A stretch of DNA of 64,000 nucleotides from an uncultured Saprospiraceae bacterium (GTDB lineage Bacteria; Bacteroidota; Bacteroidia; Chitinophagales; Saprospiraceae), in the NCBI GenBank assembly GCA_938016265.1, contig CALLWB010000101.1, positions 1 to 64,000 of the forward strand, in the 5' to 3' direction. Shown one piece after another: positions 55,094 to 63,808 of this stretch. The notes below the pieces were generated by a model that was given only the letters and a program-made list of their open reading frames with translations, was not told where the DNA came from and made no database searches. The stretch's first letter is position 1; each line of letters begins with the position of its first letter. A program made the position numbers and the translations under genes.

Positions 55094-55833
55094 GACTTTT
55101 TTGCTATGACGAGCATATGTTCGTGGGTATAGCTTATTTTTATATTGTGAATGCCGCAATTATTGAAGTGGGCGGTGACACTTTCCTTGGTAAACAGATT
55201 AATGTGTTCTTCATTGTCGTCTTCTTTTGAAGGCATAGAACAGATGATCCAGTCACTTGCTACTCTTGTTATTTCCTGGAAGGCGCTTTCCAAATCATCG
55301 ATATGTTCCAGAACTTCCAGGGCGGTGACTACTTGAAAACTATTATTCTCGTAGGGAAGTTCCCGTACATCGTGATTTCTTGCATTAAGCAAATCATATC
55401 CTCCATTTTTGAGCGCTAATAGGTCATCTACGTGGACTTCTTTTTTGTCAATGCACTCCACTTTTGTTTTTGGAAATTTGTCTAAAAAGGGATATAAAAA
55501 AACGCCTCTTCCTGTTCCGATGTCCAATAAACTAGAAGGGCGAATACTGCTAAACAAACCAAGCAAAACCAACACTCGTGGCAATCCTCTGGTTCTTTTG
55601 AACGGATATAATTTCAATTCGTGTTCTTTACCATAATGAAATATACCTTCTACCTCTTCCGGTGATAAATCCTCTAGTGGTTTCTCTAACAGTAGTTCCT
55701 CACCCGACAATTTTCCCCTGACATAGGCTGCTGCTATTTTTGCAAAATATTGATCGTTGTGTTCCATAATTTTTTGGGATATTCTTCCCCTACAATCAGG
55801 TAGGTTATTTTTAATGCGTTTAATCACCTCCAT
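55090..55833 (-). CDS. Class I SAM-dependent methyltransferase, first gene of the RNA-repair series
   Basis: The protein has 247 aa from the ATG at 55833; an ATG at 55767 (MEHNDQYF) is an alternative. A longer frame from 55878 would start inside the preceding terminator and is rejected. SAM motif I is LLDIGTGRG (102-110), an acidic residue in VECIDKKEV follows, then VVTALEVLEH and IICSMPSKED. The E173-x-x-E176-H177 plus H210 arrangement resembles the metal site of Hen1 RNA 3'-end methyltransferases, but EVLEH is also common in generic methyltransferases, so this is only suggestive. The stop overlaps the RNA ligase start by 4 nt, so translation is probably coupled. Confidence 0.85.
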   Translation of the reverse strand: MEVIKRIKNNLPDCRGRISQKIMEHNDQYFAKIAAAYVRGKLSGEELLLEKPLEDLSPEEVEGIFHYGKEHELKLYPFKRTRGLPRVLVLLGLFSSIRPSSLLDIGTGRGVFLYPFLDKFPKTKVECIDKKEVHVDDLLALKNGGYDLLNARNHDVRELPYENNSFQVVTALEVLEHIDDLESAFQEITRVASDWIICSMPSKEDDNEEHINLFTKESVTAHFNNCGIHNIKISYTHEHMLVIAKKS

Positions 55834-55834
55834 T

Positions 55835-55867
55835 AAAAATAAAAAGGCCGGAAAAGTTCCGACCTTT
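55835..55867 (-). terminator. Rho-independent terminator of the TonB receptor gene
   Basis: Arms AAAGG-C-CGGAA (55843-55853) and TTCCG-A-CCTTT (55857-55867) with one mismatch and a 3-nt loop. On the minus strand it is followed by a T-rich run to 55835. It separates the receptor from the methyltransferase gene. Confidence 0.85.
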
Positions 55868-55907
55868 GAAAAATTCATTAAAATGACCCTCGAAAAAATT
55901 GTCTTTT

Positions 55908-58619
55908 TTAGAAGTTAAAACCCAAGCGAGCAAAGAGATACGTGCCATCTGACCCCATTTGTACAGAATCATTAAAACCTCCCTGATCTGTCCAGCCGTC
56001 ATACTGCTGTGTCGGATAAGTATTCAACAGATTATTAGCTCCAGCCGTAATTCTTAAATTATCAATAATCTGAAAGCTTAGACTTAAGTCTAGCGTCCCT
56101 GCGGCCTTATAAGTGTCCGTTGCAATAGGAAACAACGCATCCGCATCCGCCTGCGACATTGCTGGAGTATCAATCCACTGAAAGTCTTGCAATTGGACTT
56201 CACTAAACTGTGTATAGGTCAATATTGCGTCAAATTTCTTAGAAGAATAACCGACATTCAATCCAAGTTTGAAGTCCGGAGCTGCAGCCTCCAAATAAGC
56301 TTGAGAAAATGGTCCGAAAAAGGTAAACTCATTCAGATCACCAGAATTTATTGCCAGTATCTCTGTATTGTTGAAATTTGCAGCGAGCCCAGCAGTAATG
56401 GCGTCATTATCATTTAAGTAATGCTTGTAACTAACCACTAAATCAACTCCTGAAGTCCTGGTGTCTACTCCATTTGCAAAAAACTGCGCAGCCTCTGCAC
56501 CAACATTCAAATCAGAAGCATCAAACACGTCGGTAAGAATAATCCGATCTTTTACATTGATCAAATATCCATCAACAGTTGCTGTAAATCCACCCGTTTT
56601 ATACGTGACTCCAGCCGCATAGTTTTGTGCTTTTTCTTCCTTCAATGCATCGATACCAAATGCTTTAGCTACCGTACTTGTGTTGGAAGCCAGCAACGTT
56701 CGCAATGATGTACCTGCAACGATATTATTAAACAACAGATTGTAGTGAATTTGAGCTAAAGAAGGCGCTCTAAAACCAGAAGAAGCCGAGGCTCTAAGCG
56801 ACAAACCATCCATCACTATATATCTGGCAGCCAATTTATAATTGAAAGTACTACCGAAATCACTATACTTTTCAAATCGAAGGGCTGCTGCAATCAAAAA
56901 CTCTTCTGTAGCATTAAGTTCTACATCACCGTAGAAACCAATATTCGTTCTATTTTCATCAACTTCATTTGCTGGCGAGTATCCTGGAAATCCCTGGGAA
57001 CCACCAGATGGCTCCTGCCCAAATTCATTGACAAAAGGTTGTTGGATAGCTGGATTGATAATCGCAACTCCATTGGTATCATAAGTAGCATAAGAACCTT
57101 CTTCGCCAGCAAATATTCTGAAATTCTCTGATCGAAATTCAGACCCAAATGCAATGTTCAGTCCAGCAAGGACATCACTTCGATATTTGGAGAAGTCCAT
57201 ACTTGTCACATTCATACTCAAGCTATGCCCTCCAGCATCAAATTTAGTAGGAGAAGCGTCCCCTAAAGATGCATTATTGGTTCCGGTTATATAATAATGG
57301 AAGTTATTATTGCCATAGGTATGGCTAAAGTCTGCATTCCAATCATTTTTGATACTATGACGAACCCCCAGCGTTGCTTCAGTATCTCCAATTTTTGAGG
57401 TAATGTGCGGGGTAAATCCATTCGGATATAAAGAGGCAACTGCTCTTGAATCACCATCTGCCCCAGGAGCTCCTCTGCTAAAAGCGAAGGCGTCTGTGCC
57501 TCTGTCACTGCCTCCTCCTACAGCATACAGTTCTGTCTGGTCAGATAAAGGAAGTGCAGCATTTACCAGGTATTGGAATTGATCGACTGCAGCAGATCCA
57601 TATCCTTTCCGCCAATCAAAACTTGGGCGCAACGTCCGATCCTTCGTCATGTATTCTGTTGTCATATTGATAAAACCGCCGTTTTTGCCTAGGCCTAATC
57701 CATAATTTAAGTCAACTTTGGCGGTATTCCCATCAAAAGCTTTGTCTTTCCCATCCAGTCGATTTTTTCCATCGATGTTAAATAGCTCCGGTTCCCATTC
57801 GTCCTGGGTATCGAATATCTCCTGAGCATACCCAGCACCAACTTTTGTCAAGTGGGCACCATAAGTTACTGCGCCCTTTATGCCATCCGTTTGGTCATTT
57901 AGAACGATGTTTATCACGCCAGCAATGGCGTCAGAGCCATATTGAGCGGAAGCTCCGTCTCTAAGTACTTCAATTCGTTTTATTGCGGTGACGGGAATTG
58001 CATTCATGTCGGTTCCTGTGTTTCCTCGGCCACGAGTACCAAAGACATTGACGAGAGAGGATTGGTGTCTTCTTTTGCCATTGATCAAAACGAGTGTTTG
58101 ATCTGGCCCAAGTCCTCTCAGGGATGCAGGATCAACATGGTCCGCCCCGTCGGAGCCAGACTGTTTGGTAGCATTGAAGGAAGGGGCTGCATATTGTAGG
58201 ATTTGATTGATGTCTACCCGACCGTTTGCTGAAGTCAGTTTAGCTACATCGATGACATCCACTGCTACTGGAGAATTGGTGGCCGAGCGATTGTAACTTC
58301 TGGATCCGACTACCTTTACTTCTCCTAGTGTCAATCCTTCGCTCATACTGACACTAAGCGCTGATTTTCCATCTAAACTTAGCTCTTGTTCTTTGAAGCC
58401 GATATATTTGAAGACCAAGGTTGATTGAGGGGAGCGGACCGTTATTTCGTAGGCGCCGTTGAGGTCTGTGGTGGTACCATTGTAGGTGTCTTTTTCGGCG
58501 ATATTGACACCAATAAGTGGTTGATTATTAATATCGGTGACTGTTCCGGTAACCGTATGTTGGGCATTTAACAAAATAGTCAACGCTAAAAGCATCAACA
58601 ATAATAGATTCTTTTTCAT
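55908..58619 (-). CDS. TonB-dependent outer-membrane receptor
   Basis: The protein has 903 aa from the ATG at 58619; an upstream in-frame ATG would add 12 residues before the signal peptide. After the signal peptide (ending LLNAQ) comes a carboxypeptidase D regulatory-like domain (VTDINNQPLIGVNIAEKDT, ~20-95), a plug domain with RRHQSSLVNV and a VLRDGASAQYGSDAIAGVINI segment, and a ~20-strand barrel ending in Phe (LGFNF). It imports a ligand across the outer membrane using TonB. No SusD-like partner is adjacent, so it is not an evident SusCD polysaccharide system; siderophore, vitamin or other ligands are possible. A terminator follows. Confidence 0.92.
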   Translation of the reverse strand: MKKNLLLLMLLALTILLNAQHTVTGTVTDINNQPLIGVNIAEKDTYNGTTTDLNGAYEITVRSPQSTLVFKYIGFKEQELSLDGKSALSVSMSEGLTLGEVKVVGSRSYNRSATNSPVAVDVIDVAKLTSANGRVDINQILQYAAPSFNATKQSGSDGADHVDPASLRGLGPDQTLVLINGKRRHQSSLVNVFGTRGRGNTGTDMNAIPVTAIKRIEVLRDGASAQYGSDAIAGVINIVLNDQTDGIKGAVTYGAHLTKVGAGYAQEIFDTQDEWEPELFNIDGKNRLDGKDKAFDGNTAKVDLNYGLGLGKNGGFINMTTEYMTKDRTLRPSFDWRKGYGSAAVDQFQYLVNAALPLSDQTELYAVGGGSDRGTDAFAFSRGAPGADGDSRAVASLYPNGFTPHITSKIGDTEATLGVRHSIKNDWNADFSHTYGNNNFHYYITGTNNASLGDASPTKFDAGGHSLSMNVTSMDFSKYRSDVLAGLNIAFGSEFRSENFRIFAGEEGSYATYDTNGVAIINPAIQQPFVNEFGQEPSGGSQGFPGYSPANEVDENRTNIGFYGDVELNATEEFLIAAALRFEKYSDFGSTFNYKLAARYIVMDGLSLRASASSGFRAPSLAQIHYNLLFNNIVAGTSLRTLLASNTSTVAKAFGIDALKEEKAQNYAAGVTYKTGGFTATVDGYLINVKDRIILTDVFDASDLNVGAEAAQFFANGVDTRTSGVDLVVSYKHYLNDNDAITAGLAANFNNTEILAINSGDLNEFTFFGPFSQAYLEAAAPDFKLGLNVGYSSKKFDAILTYTQFSEVQLQDFQWIDTPAMSQADADALFPIATDTYKAAGTLDLSLSFQIIDNLRITAGANNLLNTYPTQQYDGWTDQGGFNDSVQMGSDGTYLFARLGFNF

Positions 58620-58655
58620 ATTAATTTGGTTTGATAATGGAGAAAATTGGATCAC

Positions 58656-58968
58656 ATAGCATGTCGGATCAACAATTTAACAAATATTTCATTTATTTAA
58701 TTTATTTATTTCAAAATAATTGAATCTAGCGGCCTACTGCACTGCGGAAGGAAGGCTTTAATTCTGGCTTTCTCCTATTTCCTTCAGTAAACTGAACCTT
58801 AACATGAGTTAGGCCTAAAACCGCATTAATCGACACCATCTGGCCCTAGTCAAAAGGCTAGGGTTGTTGATCATTAGCGGTATCTACTGAGTAGTTTCAT
58901 TAATTTTTATTTCATCATCCTCCTTTAGAATCAAAAAAATTCCCTAACATTGCGCAAAAATTATCGAT
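58656..58968. other. Divergent spacer with a CCCTAG hairpin
   Basis: This lies between the TonB receptor (minus) and the patatin gene (plus). It holds a small perfect hairpin CCCTAG (58844-58849) / CTAGGG (58858-58863) of unknown role. No ORF or strong promoter was found, only a near-match TAACATTG (~58942) before the patatin start. Confidence 0.45.
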
Positions 58969-59730
58969 ATGCTAGGAATTTGTTTGTCAGGTGGAGGAGC
59001 TCGAGGTATGGCTCATATAGGTGTACTTAAAGCGCTGGAAGAACATGCGATTTTCCCGGATGCTATATCTGGAGCCAGTGCAGGATCAATAGTCGGATCA
59101 TTGTATGCTTCAGGTATGAGCCCTACAGAGATTCTGGATATGGCGAAACATCAAAGTTTGTTCAAAGCTTTCCGACTTGGCTTACCAGGTACTGGATTGA
59201 CCAATTTGTCTTACCTCAAGGATATTCTTAATGAGAACATCACCCACGATTCCTTTGAAACCCTTCGCAAAAAACTATTTGTCTGTGTTTCTAACTTGCA
59301 CAGTGGTGAATATGAAATATTAAACACCGGTTCATTATATGATGCGGTAGTAGCAAGTTCTTCCATACCAATTTTCTTTGAGCCTGTAGAAATTGAGGGC
59401 AAAAAATACGTAGACGGTGGTCTATTGAATAACCTGCCCATTGAGCCGCTAAAAGCGTCATGTGATCTCGTGATTGGAGTAAATGTAATGCCTCACGGCC
59501 CTGTACCTAATACTAAAGTAGACAGCATGTTAGACATTGGGCATCGCGTCATGGATTTAATTGTTTGGTCGAATGTAAAAGACAATCTTGCGCAGTGTGA
59601 TATTGTAATTGAGTCAAAAGGCGTATTTGAATACGGTATTTTTGATTTTAAGAAAACAGAGGAAATTTACCAATTAGGGTACGACGAGACGGTTAAACAA
59701 ATCCCTGAAATTTTGAAGAAAATTTTATAA
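58969..59730 (+). CDS. Patatin-like phospholipase (RssA-like)
   Basis: The protein has 253 aa with no signal peptide. The oxyanion loop SGGGARGMAHIG is followed by the nucleophile elbow GASAG (Ser37). Asp149 in VDGGLLNNLP completes the Ser-Asp dyad. This is a patatin/cPLA2-type lipid acyl hydrolase, probably cytoplasmic or membrane-associated, acting on phospholipid or lysophospholipid. The length and motif order match bacterial RssA-like proteins. It is transcribed alone, opposite to the ClpA-like gene downstream. No T9SS or barrel part is present, unlike PlpD-type secreted patatins. Confidence 0.93.
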   Translation: MLGICLSGGGARGMAHIGVLKALEEHAIFPDAISGASAGSIVGSLYASGMSPTEILDMAKHQSLFKAFRLGLPGTGLTNLSYLKDILNENITHDSFETLRKKLFVCVSNLHSGEYEILNTGSLYDAVVASSSIPIFFEPVEIEGKKYVDGGLLNNLPIEPLKASCDLVIGVNVMPHGPVPNTKVDSMLDIGHRVMDLIVWSNVKDNLAQCDIVIESKGVFEYGIFDFKKTEEIYQLGYDETVKQIPEILKKIL

Positions 59731-59814
59731 TTGGTTATTGGGTGTATTGAGTTATTAGATTAAATCGTTAATCCATAAGTTCTTTGAATACTTTCCACTA
59801 CTTACCAAATCTCC

Positions 59815-62800
59815 CTAAGCTTGTCCAGCATAAATTAGCAACTTAAATTCATTGACGGTGATATTGATATCGGTGGTAAATCCTGTTCTGATATCAGTCA
59901 AGGTGTTGGTACCATCATAGACGCGGACTACCTTCCAGTTTTCCTCCTCTGTCTTCTCCTCGCTGTGAGGAACAAGATTGAGTTTGATGGGCAAGGGAGT
60001 TTGGTGCGTGACGTAAAACAAATGGATTCCTTGTTCTTTTGCTAGTAATTTTTGGATGCCATAGCCTTCGATGGAAATCTTATTCCATTTTTTGTGCACC
60101 TTGAACTCCAGTTCTAAATTTTCAAAAAAGGTCTCATAGTGCTCCAACAGATATTCCATTTCAGATTTCCCCATGTTGGTGATGCATGATTCTAATTGGA
60201 GATCAATTTTGTCGATCTTCTTTTTCCGGAACCCCTTGGAGGATAGTTTTAAAAACTCCACGCTAAAAAAATCATTCAAGTACTCACTTTGTGCCTTATC
60301 AAAATGGGTTTGCCCATACTTATAGATATCACGTAATTCGTCCAGGCCTTCTTTTTGGAAAAACTTGTCTTTATGCATTTCTCTTAGCCCCTTGTTGTTG
60401 TAGTCATCCCGCTTTGCGATAAAACTAGAAAACTTCACCCGTTTCAAGCGCATCGGAATAACAGGATTGGACTCAATAATGTCATGACCATACCCAAGTT
60501 CTCTCCGTTTTAACAACTCGCGAAGATCGCCAAACCGATCTCTAAAATTGTAGGAGATAATCGTTTGACTATCCATCTCGCCGGTATATATCATAGTAGT
60601 CGGCGCACTAGGAATAGATTGTTCTATATGGTCAAGTTCTCTGAGAAGATTTCTATAAAATCGTTTCCCTTTATTTTCGTCAGGTGTAGAAGGCAGCCAG
60701 TCGGAATTAATTGCCTCTACAAAATCAAGTGGGGTTACTTTTGGATAAAGTCGATTGTCTTTGAGTATGATTTCAAAAATAATAGGTCGTTCCGAGTAAG
60801 TGGCCACCAATTGTTCCGCTGACAAAGTAGTGAGGTCGCGTTCTATCTGGCGTTTGAGTGCTCGTCCGCCCATTTTTGCATTGAAGCCGCGGCGAGCGAC
60901 CCATTCCAAGGCATTGGGAGATATATTTAATATAGTTGTCCGACGCACAAACCCATCTCGGCTCAGCAATTCTTTGATTTGCAGCTGTGCAATATTCAAA
61001 ATATGATCCAACTCCAATGGATTGAAAATGACAATCCGATTTATTCGGTTTACAAATTCCGGGCGGAACTGGCGTTCTACTGCTTTTTTGAAAATGGCCG
61101 ATTCTTCCTGCGGAGAGGAGGTAAATCCCAGTTTTGTCCCTGCATCCCGAGCTCCGACATTGGAAGTCATAATGATCACGGTATTCGAAAAATCTACTGT
61201 TCTTCCCAGGCTATCTGTCAGACGTCCGTCGTCAAGTACCTGGAGCAGCAAATCGTGAATTTTTGGATGCGCTTTTTCAATCTCATCAAACAGAATTATA
61301 CCGAAGGGTTGATAGCGGACGCGGCCCGTCAATTGTCCTTGTGGGTTGTGGTAATCTCCGATCAATCGCTGGACGGCGTATTCATCGATGTATTCATTCA
61401 TATCGAACCGCATCAAATGATCTTCGCTGCCCATCAAATAGTTGCACAATACCTTTGCGGCTTGAGTTTTACCAACACCAGTAGGTCCAATAAACAGGAA
61501 CGAACCAAGGGGTCGATCCGGATCATTCATTTTGGCTTTTATCACATGAATGACATCACTCAGGCATTGAACTGCTTCTTGCTGTCCTACGAGGTTTTGG
61601 GCGATGGTTTTATAGACTTCGTCCTTTTCGAACAAGTAAGTTTCGTCAAATATTTCTTGGTGTAGTCCGCTAATCTCTTCAAATTCTTTTCTTACCTCGA
61701 GGGAATCGATCAATCCAAATTTGTACTTGTTTGCCAGTTGTCTTAGGAAATTGACCACGCTACCAGGCAGTGCTTTTCGTTTCCAATAATTCCTGTGGAT
61801 GGTAAATAATTGGCTAATTGCTAGTGAATTGATTTGGCAGCCAAATTCGAGTTCCAGTACTTTTCTTTGTTCGGCCACCATTTTTACGGAGGTCTCTAAA
61901 TCTGGTTCAGAGACTCTGATCACCTGGAAAAGGTCGGCGAAACGGCGGTCTTTTTCTTGAAGGACTTTCCACTCTTCAGGCGTGGCGATGAGGATCATCT
62001 GAAACAACCGTTTTTCGAGGTAAGGCTTCAGGACATCGCTGAGTGTCATGCTATTTTGTGAAGACTTTCCGATTCTGAGCATAGCGACGATATTGTCTAC
62101 TACGATTTTATCAGTCGCTCTGCCAAACTCCATTCTTCGGACGCGGACGTATTTTAGGATGGCTTCGAACCGTTTTTGCCACATCCCAACGATGCTCATA
62201 CCGGAGATGATTCGGGTGGGGTCAATATTCCACATACGTTCTTGCCGTTCGAACTGAACTTTTATATTTTTTGTCCGGTATCGGTAAACGACTTCATGGA
62301 GAATACTTCTTTTGCCCACTCCTTCATCCCCAACTATTACGATGGGTGAGTTGTCTAGTTGATAGATGATATTATAGATTCGATCAACTAGTGATTCTCT
62401 GTAAAATGCCCGTTTCAATTCGGTGGGATAAAGCTCATTCATATCATATCCTACCTTTTCGATCTCTACAGAACCTTCAAAATCTTCACTTCCGCTTAAC
62501 TTATTGAAGATAAAATCCAGGGAAGAAGTTTGGAATGGGAATTTGCTATTTTTTATGTCTACGTTGACCTTTGCGGTGGTGATAAACTCTCCTTTGGTGG
62601 CGGTATATTCATTGATATCAAAATCATCACCATCTTCTTTTTTGTTCCTTTTCACAAAATCAATGATAAAGTCTTCTACTTGTCCTTGGATATCATATTT
62701 TCCTTTGTGCCCTTTTTTTGCCATAAAAACATGGCTATTGAACGCTGGCAACAACACAAAACAGTGCTCTTTTAGAACAAACCAGGAAACGGCGAACTTT

Positions 62801-63084
62801 CCGGAGACATACTGTTTTCCGGCGACAAAGTCCATTTTAAATATTTTGAATTCTAATTTTGGATTGAACTTGTACCAAAGTAATTCTTCCAAGGTATCTC
62901 TGGAAAGTTGTACGCCTTTTAGCCGATGTCTGATTTCTTTTTTAAAATTGGTTAATGCCTTGTCAAATCGGCGATCGGAAGCTCCTGGATAGTTAAAAAA
63001 AAGAGGTCTTAGGAAATAGGCTGGCTTTTCTCCTAGTTTAATGTTTTGCACCAATATTGGGAACTCAAAAGCGATATAACTCAT
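59815..63084 (-). CDS. Divergent ClpA/ClpB-like double-AAA ATPase with PCRF-like C-terminal region
   Basis: The protein has 1089 aa. Residues ~1-210 do not resemble the Clp N-domain. AAA-1 (~225-440) has Walker A GDEGVGKRS, but its Walker B region reads KIVVDNIVAM with Asn where Glu is expected, so ATP hydrolysis there may be impaired. AAA-2 (~495-760) is complete: GPTGVGKTQ, ILFDEIEKAHP, TSNVGA, FRPEFVNRI and GGRALKRQIE as in ClpA/ClpB. The last ~300 residues are unusual; the region near 990-1050 (SEMEYLLEHYETFFENLELEF, then IEGYGIQKLL and KEQGIHLF) resembles the PCRF domain of release factors but lacks GGQ. It is probably an unfoldase of unknown substrate. No ClpP-docking loop (IGF/IGL) was evident. 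Confidence 0.8.
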   Translation of the reverse strand: MSYIAFEFPILVQNIKLGEKPAYFLRPLFFNYPGASDRRFDKALTNFKKEIRHRLKGVQLSRDTLEELLWYKFNPKLEFKIFKMDFVAGKQYVSGKFAVSWFVLKEHCFVLLPAFNSHVFMAKKGHKGKYDIQGQVEDFIIDFVKRNKKEDGDDFDINEYTATKGEFITTAKVNVDIKNSKFPFQTSSLDFIFNKLSGSEDFEGSVEIEKVGYDMNELYPTELKRAFYRESLVDRIYNIIYQLDNSPIVIVGDEGVGKRSILHEVVYRYRTKNIKVQFERQERMWNIDPTRIISGMSIVGMWQKRFEAILKYVRVRRMEFGRATDKIVVDNIVAMLRIGKSSQNSMTLSDVLKPYLEKRLFQMILIATPEEWKVLQEKDRRFADLFQVIRVSEPDLETSVKMVAEQRKVLELEFGCQINSLAISQLFTIHRNYWKRKALPGSVVNFLRQLANKYKFGLIDSLEVRKEFEEISGLHQEIFDETYLFEKDEVYKTIAQNLVGQQEAVQCLSDVIHVIKAKMNDPDRPLGSFLFIGPTGVGKTQAAKVLCNYLMGSEDHLMRFDMNEYIDEYAVQRLIGDYHNPQGQLTGRVRYQPFGIILFDEIEKAHPKIHDLLLQVLDDGRLTDSLGRTVDFSNTVIIMTSNVGARDAGTKLGFTSSPQEESAIFKKAVERQFRPEFVNRINRIVIFNPLELDHILNIAQLQIKELLSRDGFVRRTTILNISPNALEWVARRGFNAKMGGRALKRQIERDLTTLSAEQLVATYSERPIIFEIILKDNRLYPKVTPLDFVEAINSDWLPSTPDENKGKRFYRNLLRELDHIEQSIPSAPTTMIYTGEMDSQTIISYNFRDRFGDLRELLKRRELGYGHDIIESNPVIPMRLKRVKFSSFIAKRDDYNNKGLREMHKDKFFQKEGLDELRDIYKYGQTHFDKAQSEYLNDFFSVEFLKLSSKGFRKKKIDKIDLQLESCITNMGKSEMEYLLEHYETFFENLELEFKVHKKWNKISIEGYGIQKLLAKEQGIHLFYVTHQTPLPIKLNLVPHSEEKTEEENWKVVRVYDGTNTLTDIRTGFTTDINITVNEFKLLIYAGQA

Positions 63085-63778
63085 CTTCTATTACAGGCTC
63101 AGCAGTGTTTTATGTTGAATATGTCGCAAAATACAATAAATATTTATTAATTGGTTAATTGCGAAGTGGTATATCAAAGGATTCGCCTTCTGTTTTCTAA
63201 ACCAAAATCTTGAAAATCAAACTCCTTGTAAAGACTTTAAACATAGCAAAGAAACATGCATTTGAACTATTTTAAAAGGTGGAGGAGATAAACTCTTGAA
63301 ATTCGCATTCTACCAAGATTCTAAGTGATATAATTCAAATCTTAATGCTTCAAATTATAAGTGTGGGAAAAGCGTAAAAAACATTCTATTATTCTTTTAC
63401 ATAAATAAAATTAGTTAAATTAGTTTGAAATATTAACACCCTAATTAACCCTAGACCAAAATCTATTTAGCATCTCATCAGTTTTTAATTTTTGTTCCAT
63501 CTTTTGCAAATGCAACACCAATTCAATCAGGATCTTGTGAGCAATCCAAGCCTCTTAAAACGGAATCCAACAAATTAAAAACTAAAACTTTGAAGCCCAA
63601 ATGAGTTATCTCCCTACAATCATTAGAATAGTCAAATCTCCCACCTTCCCTAATTATTGGAAAATTCTAAGTCAAAAAATCAATCCGTTGAAACTAATTG
63701 TAGGCAGTCAAATTGACACTAAAGAAGAAAATTGCAACCTCAGCAGTTAGTTTCATTTGTTTTCTATTTCGTTCCTTC
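63085..63778. other. Long AT-rich intergenic region, no supported gene
   Basis: A 49-codon ORF (63601-63750) is present but has no recognisable features. No terminator for the following gene, RNA gene or clear promoter was identified. It is the likely regulatory region of the secreted gene starting at 63809. Confidence 0.5.
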
Positions 63779-63808
63779 ATGTTCAATTCATTAATCAATC
63801 CCTCAACT

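Noticed and set aside
55834-55878. Longer methyltransferase start at 55878
   Set aside because: The extra codons lie inside the TonB receptor's terminator hairpin and T-run, so this extension is unlikely to be translated.
60979-61665. 228-codon plus-strand ORF
   Set aside because: It lies wholly antisense to the AAA-2 core of the ClpA-like gene, whose motifs are intact, so it is a shadow frame.
63601-63750. 49-codon ORF in the right-hand spacer
   Set aside because: No recognisable features; AT-rich spacer of this length yields such ORFs by chance.
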